Assembly (NCBI RefSeq): GCF_000219625.1
Contig: NC_018210.1
Location: forward strand, 930,001 to 994,000
Direction: 5' to 3'
From: Zymoseptoria tritici IPO323
Lineage: Eukaryota > Ascomycota > Dothideomycetes > Mycosphaerellales > Mycosphaerellaceae
DNA length: 64,000 bases
Position numbers and translations under genes: made by a program. The notes under the pieces were generated by a model, which saw nothing but the letters and a program-made list of their open reading frames with translations, made no database searches and was not told the origin of the DNA. Of this stretch, positions 35,008-46,960 are shown in pieces (positions within the stretch are counted from its first letter, which is position 1; each line of letters starts with the position of its first letter).

Positions 35008-35898
35008 ATGTCCGGCGCACTCTACTATCTTCGCGACAAGTACTACAAGAAAGTCCGAGCTAGTAGGTAGAACGAGAATCCGTGCTCGTTATGCCTCTCT
35101 AGCGTTAAGGAGGGCTAGGACCTATCTAAGATCTGCCAGATTACGGCAGAGAAGCCCCTACCCGGCAACATCCTAGCTAAGTGTTCCGGATGCCTAACTA
35201 GCAAGAATGCGGACTGTCTTTAGGTAGGTCGGTTTAGTTAATTCTAGCGTGTTCTATCGCTAACTGTCCTACTTAGATGCCGGTTAACTAGGAGCCCGCC
35301 TAGAAAGCTATTAAGCAGGATATCGACACCGTCTACGGCCGCACTACCTAGTCTAAGGCTAAGAAGGAAGACTTGCTAGATCGTGTTCTGTATTTCACGG
35401 GCTCTGTAGAGGCGTAAGTATCCCTTTCTGGCGTGTTCTGGACTAGCAGCTAATTAGGATAGTTAAACAGGAAGTTAGATAGCAGTTTCCGTAGCGAGGA
35501 CGGTCTCTCCTAGTACCCTAGCACTGCTACCTAGGAGGATACTAGACAGAAGGTGCCTAAGAGGGACCGCTCGGCTAGTGCGATCTTAGCGAAGGCTGTA
35601 TATACTATCCCTAGCTTAATCTAGCCCTTACTAACATTCTTTGTAGTAGTCTAGTAGCACCCCTAGCAAGAAGCGCTGCTTAATAGACGTGCGCGGCCGC
35701 AAGTCGGACCGTAAGCGTGCTAAGGAGGCCGAGGATCGCCTAATCGCGGTTAGTACTGCCTTAGAGGCGTTTAACCGCATTGTTATAAGCGACTAGGCTC
35801 TAAAGAAGGGACAGTTGCGCAAGATAGTCTTTCCGACGACCGCTAAGGACCGTAGTAAGGTAGAGGACCCAAACTAGGGCGACTCCGACTTTAATTAA
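35008..35898 (+). pseudogene. Intron-containing antisense gene inside the inner Gypsy element (CxxC protein), RIP-degraded
   Basis: From ATG 35008 the plus strand reads M-S-G-A-L-Y-Y-L-R-D-K-Y with two C-x2-C pairs (C-S-L-C and C-S-G-C) and a further Cys, a possible zinc-binding module. The stops are TAG at likely Trp codons. A plausible intron starts at GTAGGT (about 35222) and ends at TTAG before 35277; a second starts at GTAAGT (about 35416). The last segment, rich in K/R/E, ends at TAA 35896-35898. It sits between pol and the 3' LTR on the strand opposite to the element. Antisense introns survive retrotransposition because they are not spliced from the element's RNA. Domain identity unknown. 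Confidence 0.5.
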
Positions 35899-35999
35899 GC
35901 TATTCTAGACTAGAATAGCGGGCGTAGGTCTTCCGGGACTAGGGATATAACAGATAACGTCGACATAGCATATTAAGACTATAGCGGGGCCTAGATAGT

Positions 36000-38900
36000 T
36001 GTTAAATAGCGTAGAGTTAGTTAACTTAGACTAGATTAGACTAGAATAAAGCCGATTCCGCCCTTCGAATTTTTAAATTTAAGTAATTTTGTCTAAGTCC
36101 CTTAGAAATCCTCGGGATTTTTCTTATATCTTCCTACGCCTTTTTAGCTCCTTCTAGCCTATCTTGCGGCAGAATGCTCTTATTGCCGCCGGGCTTATAT
36201 TGTATCTAGGCTCCTAAGAGTTCTCGTGCTCCCCGAAGCCCTTCTACTTAATTAGGTAACTAAAGTTGTGTAGGTCGTCCTCTTTTTTATCTAAGATATC
36301 TTCTACCTCCTATTCGTCCCCGTCCCCTACGTCGTACCGCTTTATTTTGTCCTATTTACGGCTAGAGTAGTCCGGGATGGACTTCTTAAGGAGCGAGACG
36401 TAGAAGGTAGGGTAGATGCTTAGTAAGCTAGGGAGGTCGAGTGTGTATGTTACGTAGTTGACTATTGCCTTAACCTTATATAGTCTAATATACTTGTAGT
36501 CGAGCTTAGGTAACGGCTATATAGACTTAATGTTCTTCGTGTTTAGGTAGACTTCGTTACCTACGTTAAAGGAGACGTCCTTCCTATGCTTGTTCGCCTA
36601 CTTAGCTATCTGTTTCTTCGTCTTAGCTAGTCTTTCGCGCATCTTCTTCTAGTTAGTAATTATCTGCTCCGCGAGTTAGATAGCCTTTAGCGCCTCGCTA
36701 TCTTTCTAGCGCATTCTAGGCTAGTAGGACCTTCGTAGGTCCCTCGTTATGTATGCTTGGAACGGCGTTAGCCTAGTTGCCGTATGTATACTGTTATTAT
36801 AGGCGAATTCCGCTGTCGATAGCAGAGAGGCCTAGTTGTCCTGCTTATAGTTGTAGTACGTCCGTAAATACTGCTCTAGTGTCTAGTTCTACCTTTCCGT
36901 CTAACTATCCGTCTACGGATAGAACGCCGTACTTAGCTTCCGGCGTACCCCGAGGTAGTAGTAGAAGGTGCTCTAGAATTTAGAGGTAAGGATTAGCCCG
37001 CGGTCGGACGTAATCGTGGCCGGCTGGCTATAGAGGCGGACAACCTCTCTTATTATAAGTTTAGCGAGGTTAGCTAACGTAATCGTTTTCCGGCATAGCA
37101 CGTAATAGACTATCTTAGTATAGCGGTCTACTACTACTAGTATATAGTCGTAAGACTAGCTTAGGAACTTGCTCGGCGGGAGGTTAGTAATAAAATCTAG
37201 CGTAATATCGGCCTAGGGAGTTAGCGAGGGGGGTTCGGGGTACAGCAGGCCGTGCGGTTTGTGCCTTCGTAGCTTCGCTCTTTCGCACGCCTAGCAGGTC
37301 CTTACGAACTCCTTAACATACTTCCGCATCCTAGGCTAGTAGAAACTACGCTAAAGCAACTCTAGGGTCCTTGCAAAGCCGAAATGTCCGGAGAAGGGGT
37401 CGTCGTAGCATTCCTAGAGTAGCTAGAGCCTTATAGCGCCTTCTAGCATGTATGCCTTGCTATTTATGTACGTAACGCCCTCTTCTAGGGACTACCTCTC
37501 CGCCTAGAAGGTAGGCTCGGCGACAGCCTTCTCCTAGACTATCCTCTTATAGGTAGGGTCCTTACTAAGGGCTTTCTTAAGCCGCTCTAGAAGGTTCGGG
37601 GTCCTTACTACTGCCCTAACGTACCGGACTAGGCTATCCTGCCCTATCGGCGGTGCAAATACCTTTCGGAAGAGGCGGACGCTAACGTCTGCTTCCTCCT
37701 CGGTGGCCTATCGGCCTAAATGCGACTCCTTAGTAAGGTCTGGTCTCCTACTAAGTGCGTCGGCGGCGCTATTCGCCTTACCCGGCCTATACGTAGTCCT
37801 GAAATCGATCTGCGACAGCTATTTAGCCTATCTGACTTGCCTCTTCGAGAGGGTCTCCGTCGTTATAAGGGTCTGAAGGTTCGCATAGTCGGTTAGTAAC
37901 TCTACTTAGTAGCGGGCGCCCTCGAGGTAGTGCCTAAAGTGTTTAAAGGAGTCTACTATAGCAAGGAGCTCGCTATCTTCTGTTCTGTAGTTCCTTTCTG
38001 CCGTAATTATCTTCCTTAAGAAGTAGGCAACCGGGAACTACTGCAGTTTGCCCCCCTCGTTATAAGGCTAGGATAGGATGCCTAATATTGCTTCCCCCGA
38101 TACGTCGGTCTCTACCTAACAGGGGAGCTCTAGGTTATAGTAGCGCAGAACGGGCTCTTCTGCGAACTTGCAGCATAGCTTATAGAAGGACTAGATCGCC
38201 TTGTCGTCTAATTCGAGATAAGTACGCTCTCTCCGGCGCTAGTTCGCCGCCTTCTTACCTTTAGTGTAGCGGTTTAGGGCAGCCGCTAGCCGCGAGAAGC
38301 CCTTAATAAAGCGTCGGTAGTAGTTAGCAAAACTAATAAAGACCCTTATGTCGTAGATAGACGTAGGGACTGGCCACTCCTAGACCGATTTGATGCGTTC
38401 TAGGTCGATCCGCAGCCTATCCTAGGTAACTACGTAGCCTAGGTATTCGACCTAGCTTTTGTAGAACTCGCATTTAGCCAGGTTAGCGTACAGCTTGTGC
38501 CGTCGCAGCCGTTCTAAGACCTGCCGGACGTGATCCTCGTGTTCTTTAAGCGTTCTAGAGTAAATCAGGATGTCGTTAAGGTATACAACGTAGAAGACAT
38601 TAACTAGTCCTACTAGGACGCTATTAATAAAGTTCTAGAACACTGCCGGGGCATTATAAAGCCCGAATGGCATTACTATGTATTCAAAATGGCCGTACCT
38701 AGTCCGGAATGCCGTCTTCTACTCGTCGCCTTCCCTAATATGTACCCGATAGTACGTATAGCGTAGGTCGACCTTAGTAAAGTACCTAGCACCGGCTAGC
38801 TAGTCGAGGGACTCGCTAATAAGAGGTAGACCCCCCCTGTTCTTAACTGTTACCGCGTTTAGACCGCGGTAGTCGACATATAGGCGGAGGGTACTATCCT

Positions 38901-40900
38901 TCTTCCGTGCGAAGAGGACTAGAGCGCTAGCCGACGACGTCGACCGCCTAATAAACCCGTTCTTTAGGTGTTTAGGTAGCTAGGTCCGTATAGCCTCTAT
39001 CTCTGCCTCGGACAGGGCGTATATCGGACTGAAGGGGACCTTTCCTCCTTCTACTAGCTCGATCTTTAGATTATGTGGACCGTAGGGAGCCAACTCGCCT
39101 ACGAGTTCCTCCAAGAAGACATCCGCGAAGTTAGAGTAGGTGCTCGGAACGCCCCCCTAACCCGGACTGGCTTCTTCCGACGCGTCCTAGATCGTTATAA
39201 CATAAAGTGCCGCGTTTACTTCGCTAAGGCACTCCCTGTAGAACCTCTCTGGCCTAACGACGGCTATCGCCTGTCGTTTTCGGGGCTTCGTTCTCTAGTT
39301 AACCCTTTTTAGGGTAAAATCTACGTTTGGATTGTATTTCTCGAGCTAAGGCATCCCTAAGACGACCTTATAGCTATAGATGCGCCCTACTCTAAAGGTG
39401 TCGACGCATCCGTACATTCGTCCTAAGTCGTCCCGGGCCTTATATAAGCTCCGCATTTTGCTAAGGACCTAAAGGCTTTGCCCGTTTAGCGTCTTGTACG
39501 CGACCCTAGCGGGCGGCTCCTAGATAACCTAGTCTATGTCCTTTGCTAATAAGGAGTTATAGAAGTTATCCTACGCGCCGCTATCGATTAGTCCCGCGAC
39601 CGTTCTAGTCCTCCCTAGACTATTTAAGGTTAGCGTAACTTCGATAAGGCGCCTACGCTTATAGCGGCGCCGACCTAGCTCCGCTATTCTGCGCTGCTCC
39701 TTAGTATAGAGAACCTAGCCTACTAAGATAGTAGCGTCTACTTAGGGGGCGCCTCTTTTTCCGAGTCCTTCTAGAGGGAAGGGTTAGGGCAATTGCGCTT
39801 AATGTGCCCGACCTGGCGGCAACCGTAGTAAGTAGCCTTAGATAGGCCCCTCTAGTCCGATCCGTCCTCCGACTTAGACTTCTTAGAGTCCTGGTCGTCG
39901 ATACTGTTGCTTCTACGTCTCTTTCGGTTGCCCTTGCCTCTTCTACGGCCCGGGTTGTCCCTTAACTCCTACTTCTAACCCTCGATAATCCTGTAGGTTT
40001 TGTTAACCCTCTCTTAGGCCTTAATAAGCGTAGTAGCCGGAGCCGGGTAGTTAGAGAGGCGGGAGCGGTAGTTCTATAGTAAGGAGGCCTTAAAGTTAAG
40101 GATCTTGCGCCCTTCGTTCTCTTCTTCTAACTCCTTCTAAAGGATCTTTAGCTCTTCGAGGAGCTAGTCGGGGGTATAGTCTCTAAGGGAGGCCTTCCGC
40201 AATTGTTCGTAGGCCTTCTCGCGGCGTTCCGCCTCTATCCCTATAGAGTTAAGTATAACTCCCTTTATTATAGTCTAGGTTAGCGTAGTCTAGCCGTCGA
40301 GCTAATCTACGTAGCGCTCCTAGTAGTCTTGCTAGAGCTTGCCTATATAGTCGGCAGCGTAGTCGACCTTTCGGTCCTCCTAGTTAGAGAATCTATAGTG
40401 TCTGCGGAAGTTGCGTTCTACCGCGCGGAGCTAGTCTTCGTAATTAGTACAGGTCTTCCCTTCGAATACAGGTAGTTCCTTAGACTTAGGGAGGCTGTCC
40501 TTGTTCTTGTCGAAATAGTCCGTTTCTACGAAGAGTTTAGCAAGTTTCTCCCTCCTTAGGGTAATTAGGCTATATAAGGCTAGTTCGCTCCGGAGTTCCT
40601 TAATCTTTTGCTAGAGTTCGAAGAATTCGTATTCCGCCCGGGCTTCCTAGTTCCGTTTCTTACAGGTTAGTGCGTCCCCTTAAACTAGGTTAGCCTAAGT
40701 AGTCGAGTCGGTGCCTTCCTAGGTCGTTCCGGCATCGTCCACGGTTTCCGCGATAGAGGTAGCGCTTAGCTAGCGGGCGGCGGCGTCCGCGTCGGACTTA
40801 GCGGCTAGTGTAGTACCCTACTAGCAAGCGGAGGTGTCGGAAGGAGATTCCTCGCGTCTGCGAGTAGCCTTAGGTGCTATGTCGATCGGGGGTTCGATAC
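36000..40900 (-). pseudogene. Inner Gypsy gag-pol remnant
   Basis: Minus-strand fragments include the zinc knuckle at about 39785-39830 (Y-x2-C-R-Q-V-G-H-I-K-R-N-C-P, first Cys changed to Tyr), then protease, RT, RNase H and integrase segments in Gypsy order toward 36 kb. Stops are mostly TAG at Trp positions. No intact ORF of useful length remains. Boundaries approximate. Confidence 0.75.
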
Positions 40901-40928
40901 CGTAGTACGTAAGTTTAAACGAATTGCG

Positions 40929-41306
40929 TGTTAGGATTGCCTCGTAATAAGGCAGGGAAAGACTAAAGTAGGGAAGTATCGAACAATAGGTTTTAGGATG
41001 TAACGACTCGATTCGTTAAAGGAGGGAATAGAGGAGGAGAGCCTCCTTCGCTATATACATAGCTACTGCTAGGTTCTATTCCCCTATCCTTTACTTCTCT
41101 CGTTATAAGCGGGATCGTCTATCCCTTCGTAGCCCTTCGATCCTTATCGTTAGGCATTAAGAGGCAAGCTAGATCGGACTGCCTTAATCCGTACGCTGTT
41201 GCGCTCTTCGTAACTAGGATAGCTCGTTGTTGTGTTCTTCGAAACCAGGTTGGCCCAGCTTAGGGGAGATAAGGCCAGACTGCGCTCACGTGAGGGGATC
41301 CTCACA
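40929..41306 (-). repeat. Inner Gypsy LTR (right; 5' LTR of the minus-strand element)
   Basis: 378 bp; the first half carries the RIP changes and the second half is clean, the mirror of the left LTR. Confidence 0.92.
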
Positions 41307-44300
41307 TATATACTTACGTCGTGCCTAACTTGGCCTTCCCTCTAATCCTCGGGAACCCCTAGAAGGCGCATAATAAGATCCGGACTACACTAGAGGAACA
41401 CCGGTTCTACTATAGTATCGCTAACAAATAGGTAGAAGAAGGGAGGAACTATAAGGAGATTAAGGACTCTAGCAGCTTTGTAGCGGCTACTACAGCTTTA
41501 GTCGAGGACGTTAAGAAGACCCTTTAGGATGCTAAGAGGTTTACAACCCTCGCTGCCGCGACGGTTCAGGATATCCAGAAGTCCTTAGAAGTAAAGGAGC
41601 CCCTAACAGACAAGTAGCTTAAGAGTAGGCTCCCCCCGGAGCTTTACGACATACTGCCGCTATTTAGGACGCGGGAGGCCGACAAGCTCGCTCCTTATAG
41701 AGGGGATCTAGACTATAAGATTACTCTCCGGCCGAATCCTAATAGTTTACTACCCTAATTGCCTTAGGGCCCCTTATACGGTATGTCTAAGGACGAACTC
41801 CTAGTCCTAAGAAAAGTTATCGATACCCTACTAAAAAAGGGGTATATCCGGCTAAGTTCCTTAGAAGCTATAGCACCGGTACTTTTCGCTCGTAAACTAG
41901 GAGGGGGACTACGTTTCTACTATAACTATCGAGCGCTAAACGCCCTAACGAAGTATAACAGGTACCTACTCCTATTAGTTCCGGAGACCCTAAAGAACCT
42001 TACGGGCTTACGATAGCTTACGAAGGTCGACGTTGTAGCCGCCTTCTATTATATTCGTATAGCAGCCGGCGAAGAGTATAAGACAGCCTTCCGCACTAGA
42101 TTTGGTCTGTTCGAGTAGTTAGTATACCCGTTTAGTCTGTCCGGGGCACTAGCTACTTTCTAGCGGTTTATTAACAATTTGTTGCGGGAATATCTAGACG
42201 ACTTTGCATTAGCATACAGTAATAATGTAATCATCTACTCCGATAGCACGCTCGAGGATTACTACTAGAAGGTTCGCACAGTCCTCCGGGCGCTTTAGGA
42301 TATTGTTTGTTTGTTCCATTTACGTCCTTTCGGAGTCCAAGACTATGTAGGACGGCTTTGCTATAAAGGCAAAGTAGTAGATCTAGTTACAATCAGATTT
42401 TTCGGTATTCTTTGACCTTAGGGGAGACCCCGTACCTAAGGCAGGACCTGCAAGCAGAATCTGCCAAAGGACTTTAAACGAATGCGAGACAAAGGAAATC
42501 AAACGAGTGTTGCAGCCTAAGGCTGCAGAATTTTCGCGCCAAGCTTTTGCAGAATTTTCAGCGGATCCTTCCGCTTCGCACACACGCTACGAATTCGAAA
42601 GAGATGCAGCTGTCCAACTCGCTGCCTTCTCTTGTCCTTAATATGCCTTTGTAGAACTATATGCCGCCTTCTAGCGCATATAGCTACGCAGGTTAATCGC
42701 AGAGTTGTAGATTCCACCGAGTTCTAGCTCTTTAAAGTGCATGTATGCTTCCTTCGAGGGCGACGAAGTCTCTAGAGAAGGGACATGCGATTTCGATTCG
42801 GATTTCGAGGAGGTGCGCGTATAGGATAGAGTGGACTGCTTCTTCTCGTTCGTAACGTAGAGGGCTGTTTATTCGAATCGTGCCGTTGTTCTGTTGTAGC
42901 TTGTGTTTCGAGGGGAGGTGTACCTCTAGGTCGTGTTGTTTTTATAAGGGAAGAGGGATCGACGGCCTCTCCAATCCTCCGGAGGAAACTTGGCTCTACG
43001 ACGACGATGTCGTCGTAGGTTCGTAGCCGGCACCACGTACAGGTGTTCCTCGTCGCCGGCCGGCGCTTTAGGATAGGGGCCTATACCTAGACCTAGGGAA
43101 GTGCGCTTTCGCATAGAAGACCGTTAAGTACCTAGGGTTTATCGTTTATGCCGACGGAAAAGGCGTAGGACCCGACCCTAAGAAGATTTAAGTAGTAGAA
43201 GACTAGAAGGCACTACGAACGTAGAAGGAGGTTCGAAGGTTCCTAGGTTTTGCTAACTACTATAGGATGTTTATCCCTAACTACTCTAAGATCGCCGCTC
43301 CCTTAACTACGCTTACCGGGAAGGGAACGCCGTTCTCCTAAGGAGAACTTAAGGAGAAGGCATTCTAGAGGTTAAAGGGGAAGTATTATAGGGCTCTAGT
43401 ACTTATATACTAGGACCCGGGGCTTCCTACGTTCCTAGAGACGGATTGCAGCAGGTTCGCGATTAAAGGCGTGCTCCTACAGGAAGCGAACAGGGTCCTA
43501 AAGCTAGTAGGCTTCTTTTTATAGAAGCTTAATAAGGCCAAGATTAACTACGACATTTACGATAAGGAGATGTTAGTAGTAGTGTCCTACCTGAAATTCT
43601 AGGCACCCGAGCTAAAGACGTATAGTCCCTTTACTATTTAGACGGACTACAAGAACCTAGAGTACTTTATAACAAAGAGGCAGCTAAGTAAGAGGCAGAT
43701 TCGATAGTTTAAGACCGTTGCCTTATTCTAGTTTAAACTTGTATACCGACTAGGGACCGAAGCAATTGTGCCGGACGCACTTTCTCGCAGGGAGTAGGAC
43801 ACTCTAGGCAAGGACGACAAGATATTACGGTTTAGGAGGTTCCTAGAACCTAATCTAGCCCCGGATTAGCCGGCGGCCGGAGGGGAAAGGGAGGTAGTAG
43901 CTAACAACCTATCGGCTACGTCTATCTAACTCTGCTACCTACAAGCTATACTAATATAGCTAGTAGCTTTAGAGCCGAATTCCGACAGTAAGGACGCGGC
44001 TGTAGTAGGACCCTTTTAGGACAGCGAGTTAAATAAACTATAGGGTCCGACTTTAAAAAAGGACACCTAGTATTAGACGGTAATCCGCGCCGTTAAGGAC
44101 GGATCCCGGGCTATTCTACCGGATCTAAAGGTTAAAATCCAGATTAGGGATTGCAGCATCGACGAGAAGAGCTACTTAAGGCATCGCGGCAGGTTGTAGG
44201 TTCCTAGAGCGGCGGTTACGTCGGAGGCCGAATACAAGTCGGCGGACACTAAGATTCTACAAAACGATAAACTCCGCACTAAGATTATTTAGTCCGTACA

Positions 44301-45640
44301 TAACTCCCTAGTCTACGGCTACCCCAGGCGGGACTCTACGGCCTTTATTCTAGGGAGAAACTTCTACTAGCCCCTATAGTTACGTTATATTAGGAGATTT
44401 TTAAGAAACTGCGATTACTACGGAAGGAACAAGGTATAGAGAGAGCACAAACACAGACTCCTACGCCCTCTGCCGGTTCCCGATCGCTTCTTCTAGGAGA
44501 TCTCTATAGATTTTATAACCGACCTCCCTAAGTCTAAGGGGAACCGTTACCTATAGGTTATTAAAGACCGTTTAAGCAAGTCCGTCGTTTTAGAGGCGAT
44601 GCCTAGTATAAAAGCGGAGGAGTGCGCTAAGAGATTCCTAGACTGCTAGGTAAGATATTATAGGCTACTAAGCGCGATTACGAGCGATAGGGGGACGAAC
44701 TAGACGAGCATATTCTAGAAAACACTCTGCCGGTTAGTCGGAGTACAGCAGCGACTAAGCTTAGCTTACTACCCCTAAACCGACGGAGGCCTAGAGAGAC
44801 TAAACTAGGACGTCTAAGCCTATCTAAGGAACTACATTAATTACGAGCAGTCCGACTAGAAACGCTAGCTCTCTACGGCCTAATTAGCGCTAAACGCCTG
44901 TTACTATTCGGGGTTAGGAATAAGCCCCTTCTTCGTAGTTTACGGATACGAAGCCCCGTCTCCTGTGCCCTTAGAGCCGGACAACGAGGAGCCCTCTACG
45001 CTAGCCGCAGCCTAGAGAGCATCGAAGTTCGTAGAGAAAATAAAGGGAATTATAGACCTATGCTAGGCAAGTATAGCGGACGCTACCTAAAAGTAGGAGG
45101 AGGCCGCTAACAGGAAGCGCACCGCGGCGCTAATGTACTAAAAGGGCGACAAGGTATAGCTGGATTTAAGGAATTACCGCACTAATCGCCCTAAGGAAAG
45201 CCTAGATCACAAGAATGCGAAGTACACAGTTAATAAGGTCTTATCGCCGGTTTCTATCCGTTTAGCTAGGATCCCTAGCAACATTTATCCGGTCTTCTAT
45301 TTAGATCTGCTAAGACTAGCGAGCGACGACCCTCTCCTAGGCTAGGTCTCCGACAATTACTAGCCGGATCTAGTATTAATTAAGTCGCACGAGGAATGGG
45401 ATGTAGAAGAACTACTATATGCGAGGACAGTACTAAAGAACAGAGGAGGGGGAAGGGAGGTCCTAGTTAAATAGACCGGCTACTACGATCTAACGTAGGA
45501 GCCCTTAGACAACCTAGCGGACACTATCGCTATAGATAACTTCGAGCAAAAATTTAGAAATGCTAAAGTTTATAATAGGCCAAAAGAGAAGTATATTAAG
45601 AAGAGGAAAAAGAGAGCAGTTACTAATAAGAAGTAACCGG
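41307..45640 (+). pseudogene. Outer Gypsy pol (protease end, RT, RNase H, integrase, chromodomain)
   Basis: The frame resumes after the inner element with protease and connection sequence, then RT: VIDTLLKKGYIR...APVLFARK...RALN at 41.8 kb, F-Y-Y-I-R-I-A near 42.05 kb, and the catalytic YxDD as Y-S-N-N at about 42206-42217 (both Asp now Asn, G-to-A). A retroposon-like insert follows at 42303-43061. RT/RNase H resumes with KYLGFIVYADG and [21 protein letters not shown], integrase with FITDLPKSKGNRYL and NACYYSGLGISPFFVVYGYEAP, and a chromodomain with EVLVK(W)TGYYDLT(W)EPL. Many TAG stops. It is dead. Confidence 0.85.
42303..43061 (-). mobile_element. 759-bp retroposon-like insert (SINE-like or truncated LINE) in the outer Gypsy RT
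   Basis: The Gypsy RT frame stops at 42302 and resumes at 43062. A 14-bp direct repeat, GGCGCTTTAGGATA, flanks the insert (42289-42302 and 43062-43075). The left end begins TTGTTTGTTTGTT, which on the minus strand is a 3' tail of (CAAA)n type. A long variable target duplication plus an A-rich tail is typical of non-LTR retroposons. Much of the middle (about 42.4-42.6 kb) keeps CpA and TpG, so it escaped strong RIP. No reverse transcriptase is encoded, and clear Pol III boxes were not found, so the class is open. Confidence 0.6.
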
Positions 45641-45689
45641 ACGTACGAGGAGAACAAGAGGTTACGCAAGAATTTTCATTTTATAAATT

Positions 45690-46555
45690 ACTTTTTAGAG
45701 TAGCAATCGTACTACTATATTCTACACCGGGAACCGACCGAGAACGAGCGGAAGCAGCTATCTACGAGGAGCGACGCCTACCTAATACGAGAGTAGCAGG
45801 AATACTACTAGGACTAAGGAGCGGTTAGCGGGTTGTAGCGAACGGAGACCGGCGAAGTACTTACGTTTGTCCTTACTACGCGACAACCTCCTCTATAGAA
45901 CGAGTAATCTCTAAGGCTACCGGACTATTTCGAATAGTTAGCGGGGCTTTTTAATCGGAGATAATAAGAGAACCTACGTAGAGAGCAAACCTACTACCTA
46001 CAGTAGCTTTAAGGCTTTCTAAGCCTTAAGAGCAGTACCTAAACTATTATAAGCCTTATTACTATAGTCTAATTAGCCGACGGGTTTCGAGCGGAGGCCG
46101 GCGATACTTACGCTGCCTACTAAGTTCCTACGCGGGTCTAAAGGGCGTAGGCGACATAGGCGAATTAAGGACTAGGCGGTTAGCGGCGACTTTCGAGCGG
46201 AGCCCGGTTATAACTTACAGTTTAGCGCAATTCTTACGCTTGGAGTAACAGCTCCTACACGCGCGCGAACAGCCTATCTAGGTTTGTTAGCGGGGTCCGG
46301 CGGAAAACAGGCGGGATACATTGCATACTACCGGTAGGACGTAGTCGATTCCGCTCTTAGCGTATAGCTCGCAATAGATAACGGCACGCGGCTAGTTCTA
46401 AGCGGGAGCCGCTAGAGGAGGAGCGGTAGCGGGCGCCGGCAGGTTGTTAGCGGGCGCCGGCGGGTTGTTAGCGGCTAGCGGGAAGGTAAGGGCGGGACCC
46501 GGGTTGTTATTCGGAGGATTGTTATTATTGCCGAAAATAGATATTATCTACGACT
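45690..46555 (+). pseudogene. Possible extra sense ORF between chromodomain and 3' LTR
   Basis: One plus-strand frame reads E-P-T-E-N-E-R-K-Q-L and continues for roughly 280 codons if its many TAG stops are taken as former Trp codons. It ends in a G/A-rich stretch with short GTTGTTAGCGG-type tandem units near 46.43-46.5 kb. I do not recognise a domain. It could be an additional ORF of the element or merely degraded untranslated sequence. Confidence 0.35.
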
Positions 46556-46571
46556 CCGTTAGAAAAGCACC

Positions 46572-46650
46572 GGGGTCCTAGATAAAAGCGAAGGACTCGA
46601 ACCCTTAACCTTTAGGTTAAAAACTTACCTTAACGATTTAGTAATAATAG
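46572..46650 (-). tRNA. tRNA-like relic (Lys-UUU type) near the 3' LTR of the outer Gypsy element
   Basis: On the minus strand the run AACCTAAAGGTTAAGGG then TTCGAGTCC resembles the anticodon 3' half, variable arm and T-arm of a tRNA. GGTTCGAGTCC is an intact B-box. The anticodon loop reads TTTTTAA, as in tRNA-Lys with anticodon UUU, followed by CCTAA; the partner strand (GTAAG) has RIP-like mismatches. An A-box-like TTACTAAATCGTTA precedes it. It lies between pol and the 3' LTR, antisense to the element, as in the Copia element at 19761. The acceptor stem is no longer clear. Confidence 0.5.
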
Positions 46651-46960
46651 CAGTAGAAAAGAGGGGGGGGCAGGGTATTTATATACAGCCCTAGGCTCTA
46701 AGGGCGTGTTTTCCGCGTATTGTCACTTTCTCGACAATACTAGAAAAGTAAAGAGATAGAGTAAAGTACAGCGGGCTTATTATATCGGGATCCGACAGTT
46801 TTCGCCTAGACATGCGACAATACTAAGAAAAGAGCGGACAATAGGAGTAAATTTTAGCTAATTAGACGATTGTAGTAGGTCTAAAGGAGGAGGGTAAATA
46901 GTCCGCTACTTTTATATCGGTTGCCGACGACTTTTCTACGCACCGAGAGGAGGGGGGTAT

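Larger units (their letters stand above)
34351..41306 (-). mobile_element. Second Gypsy LTR retrotransposon, minus orientation, nested in the outer Gypsy
   Basis: LTRs of 378 bp at 34351-34728 and 40929-41306 start TGTTAGGATTGCC and end CTCACA (CTTATA where RIP-mutated), flanked by TATAT at 34346-34350 and 41307-41311. The interior reads leftward: gag with zinc knuckle near 39.8 kb, protease near 39.5 kb, reverse transcriptase near 38.3-39.1 kb, RNase H near 37.8-38.2 kb, integrase near 36.6-37.5 kb. It interrupts the protease region of the outer element, so it inserted later. It also carries an antisense gene-like region at 35008-35898. Confidence 0.9.
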
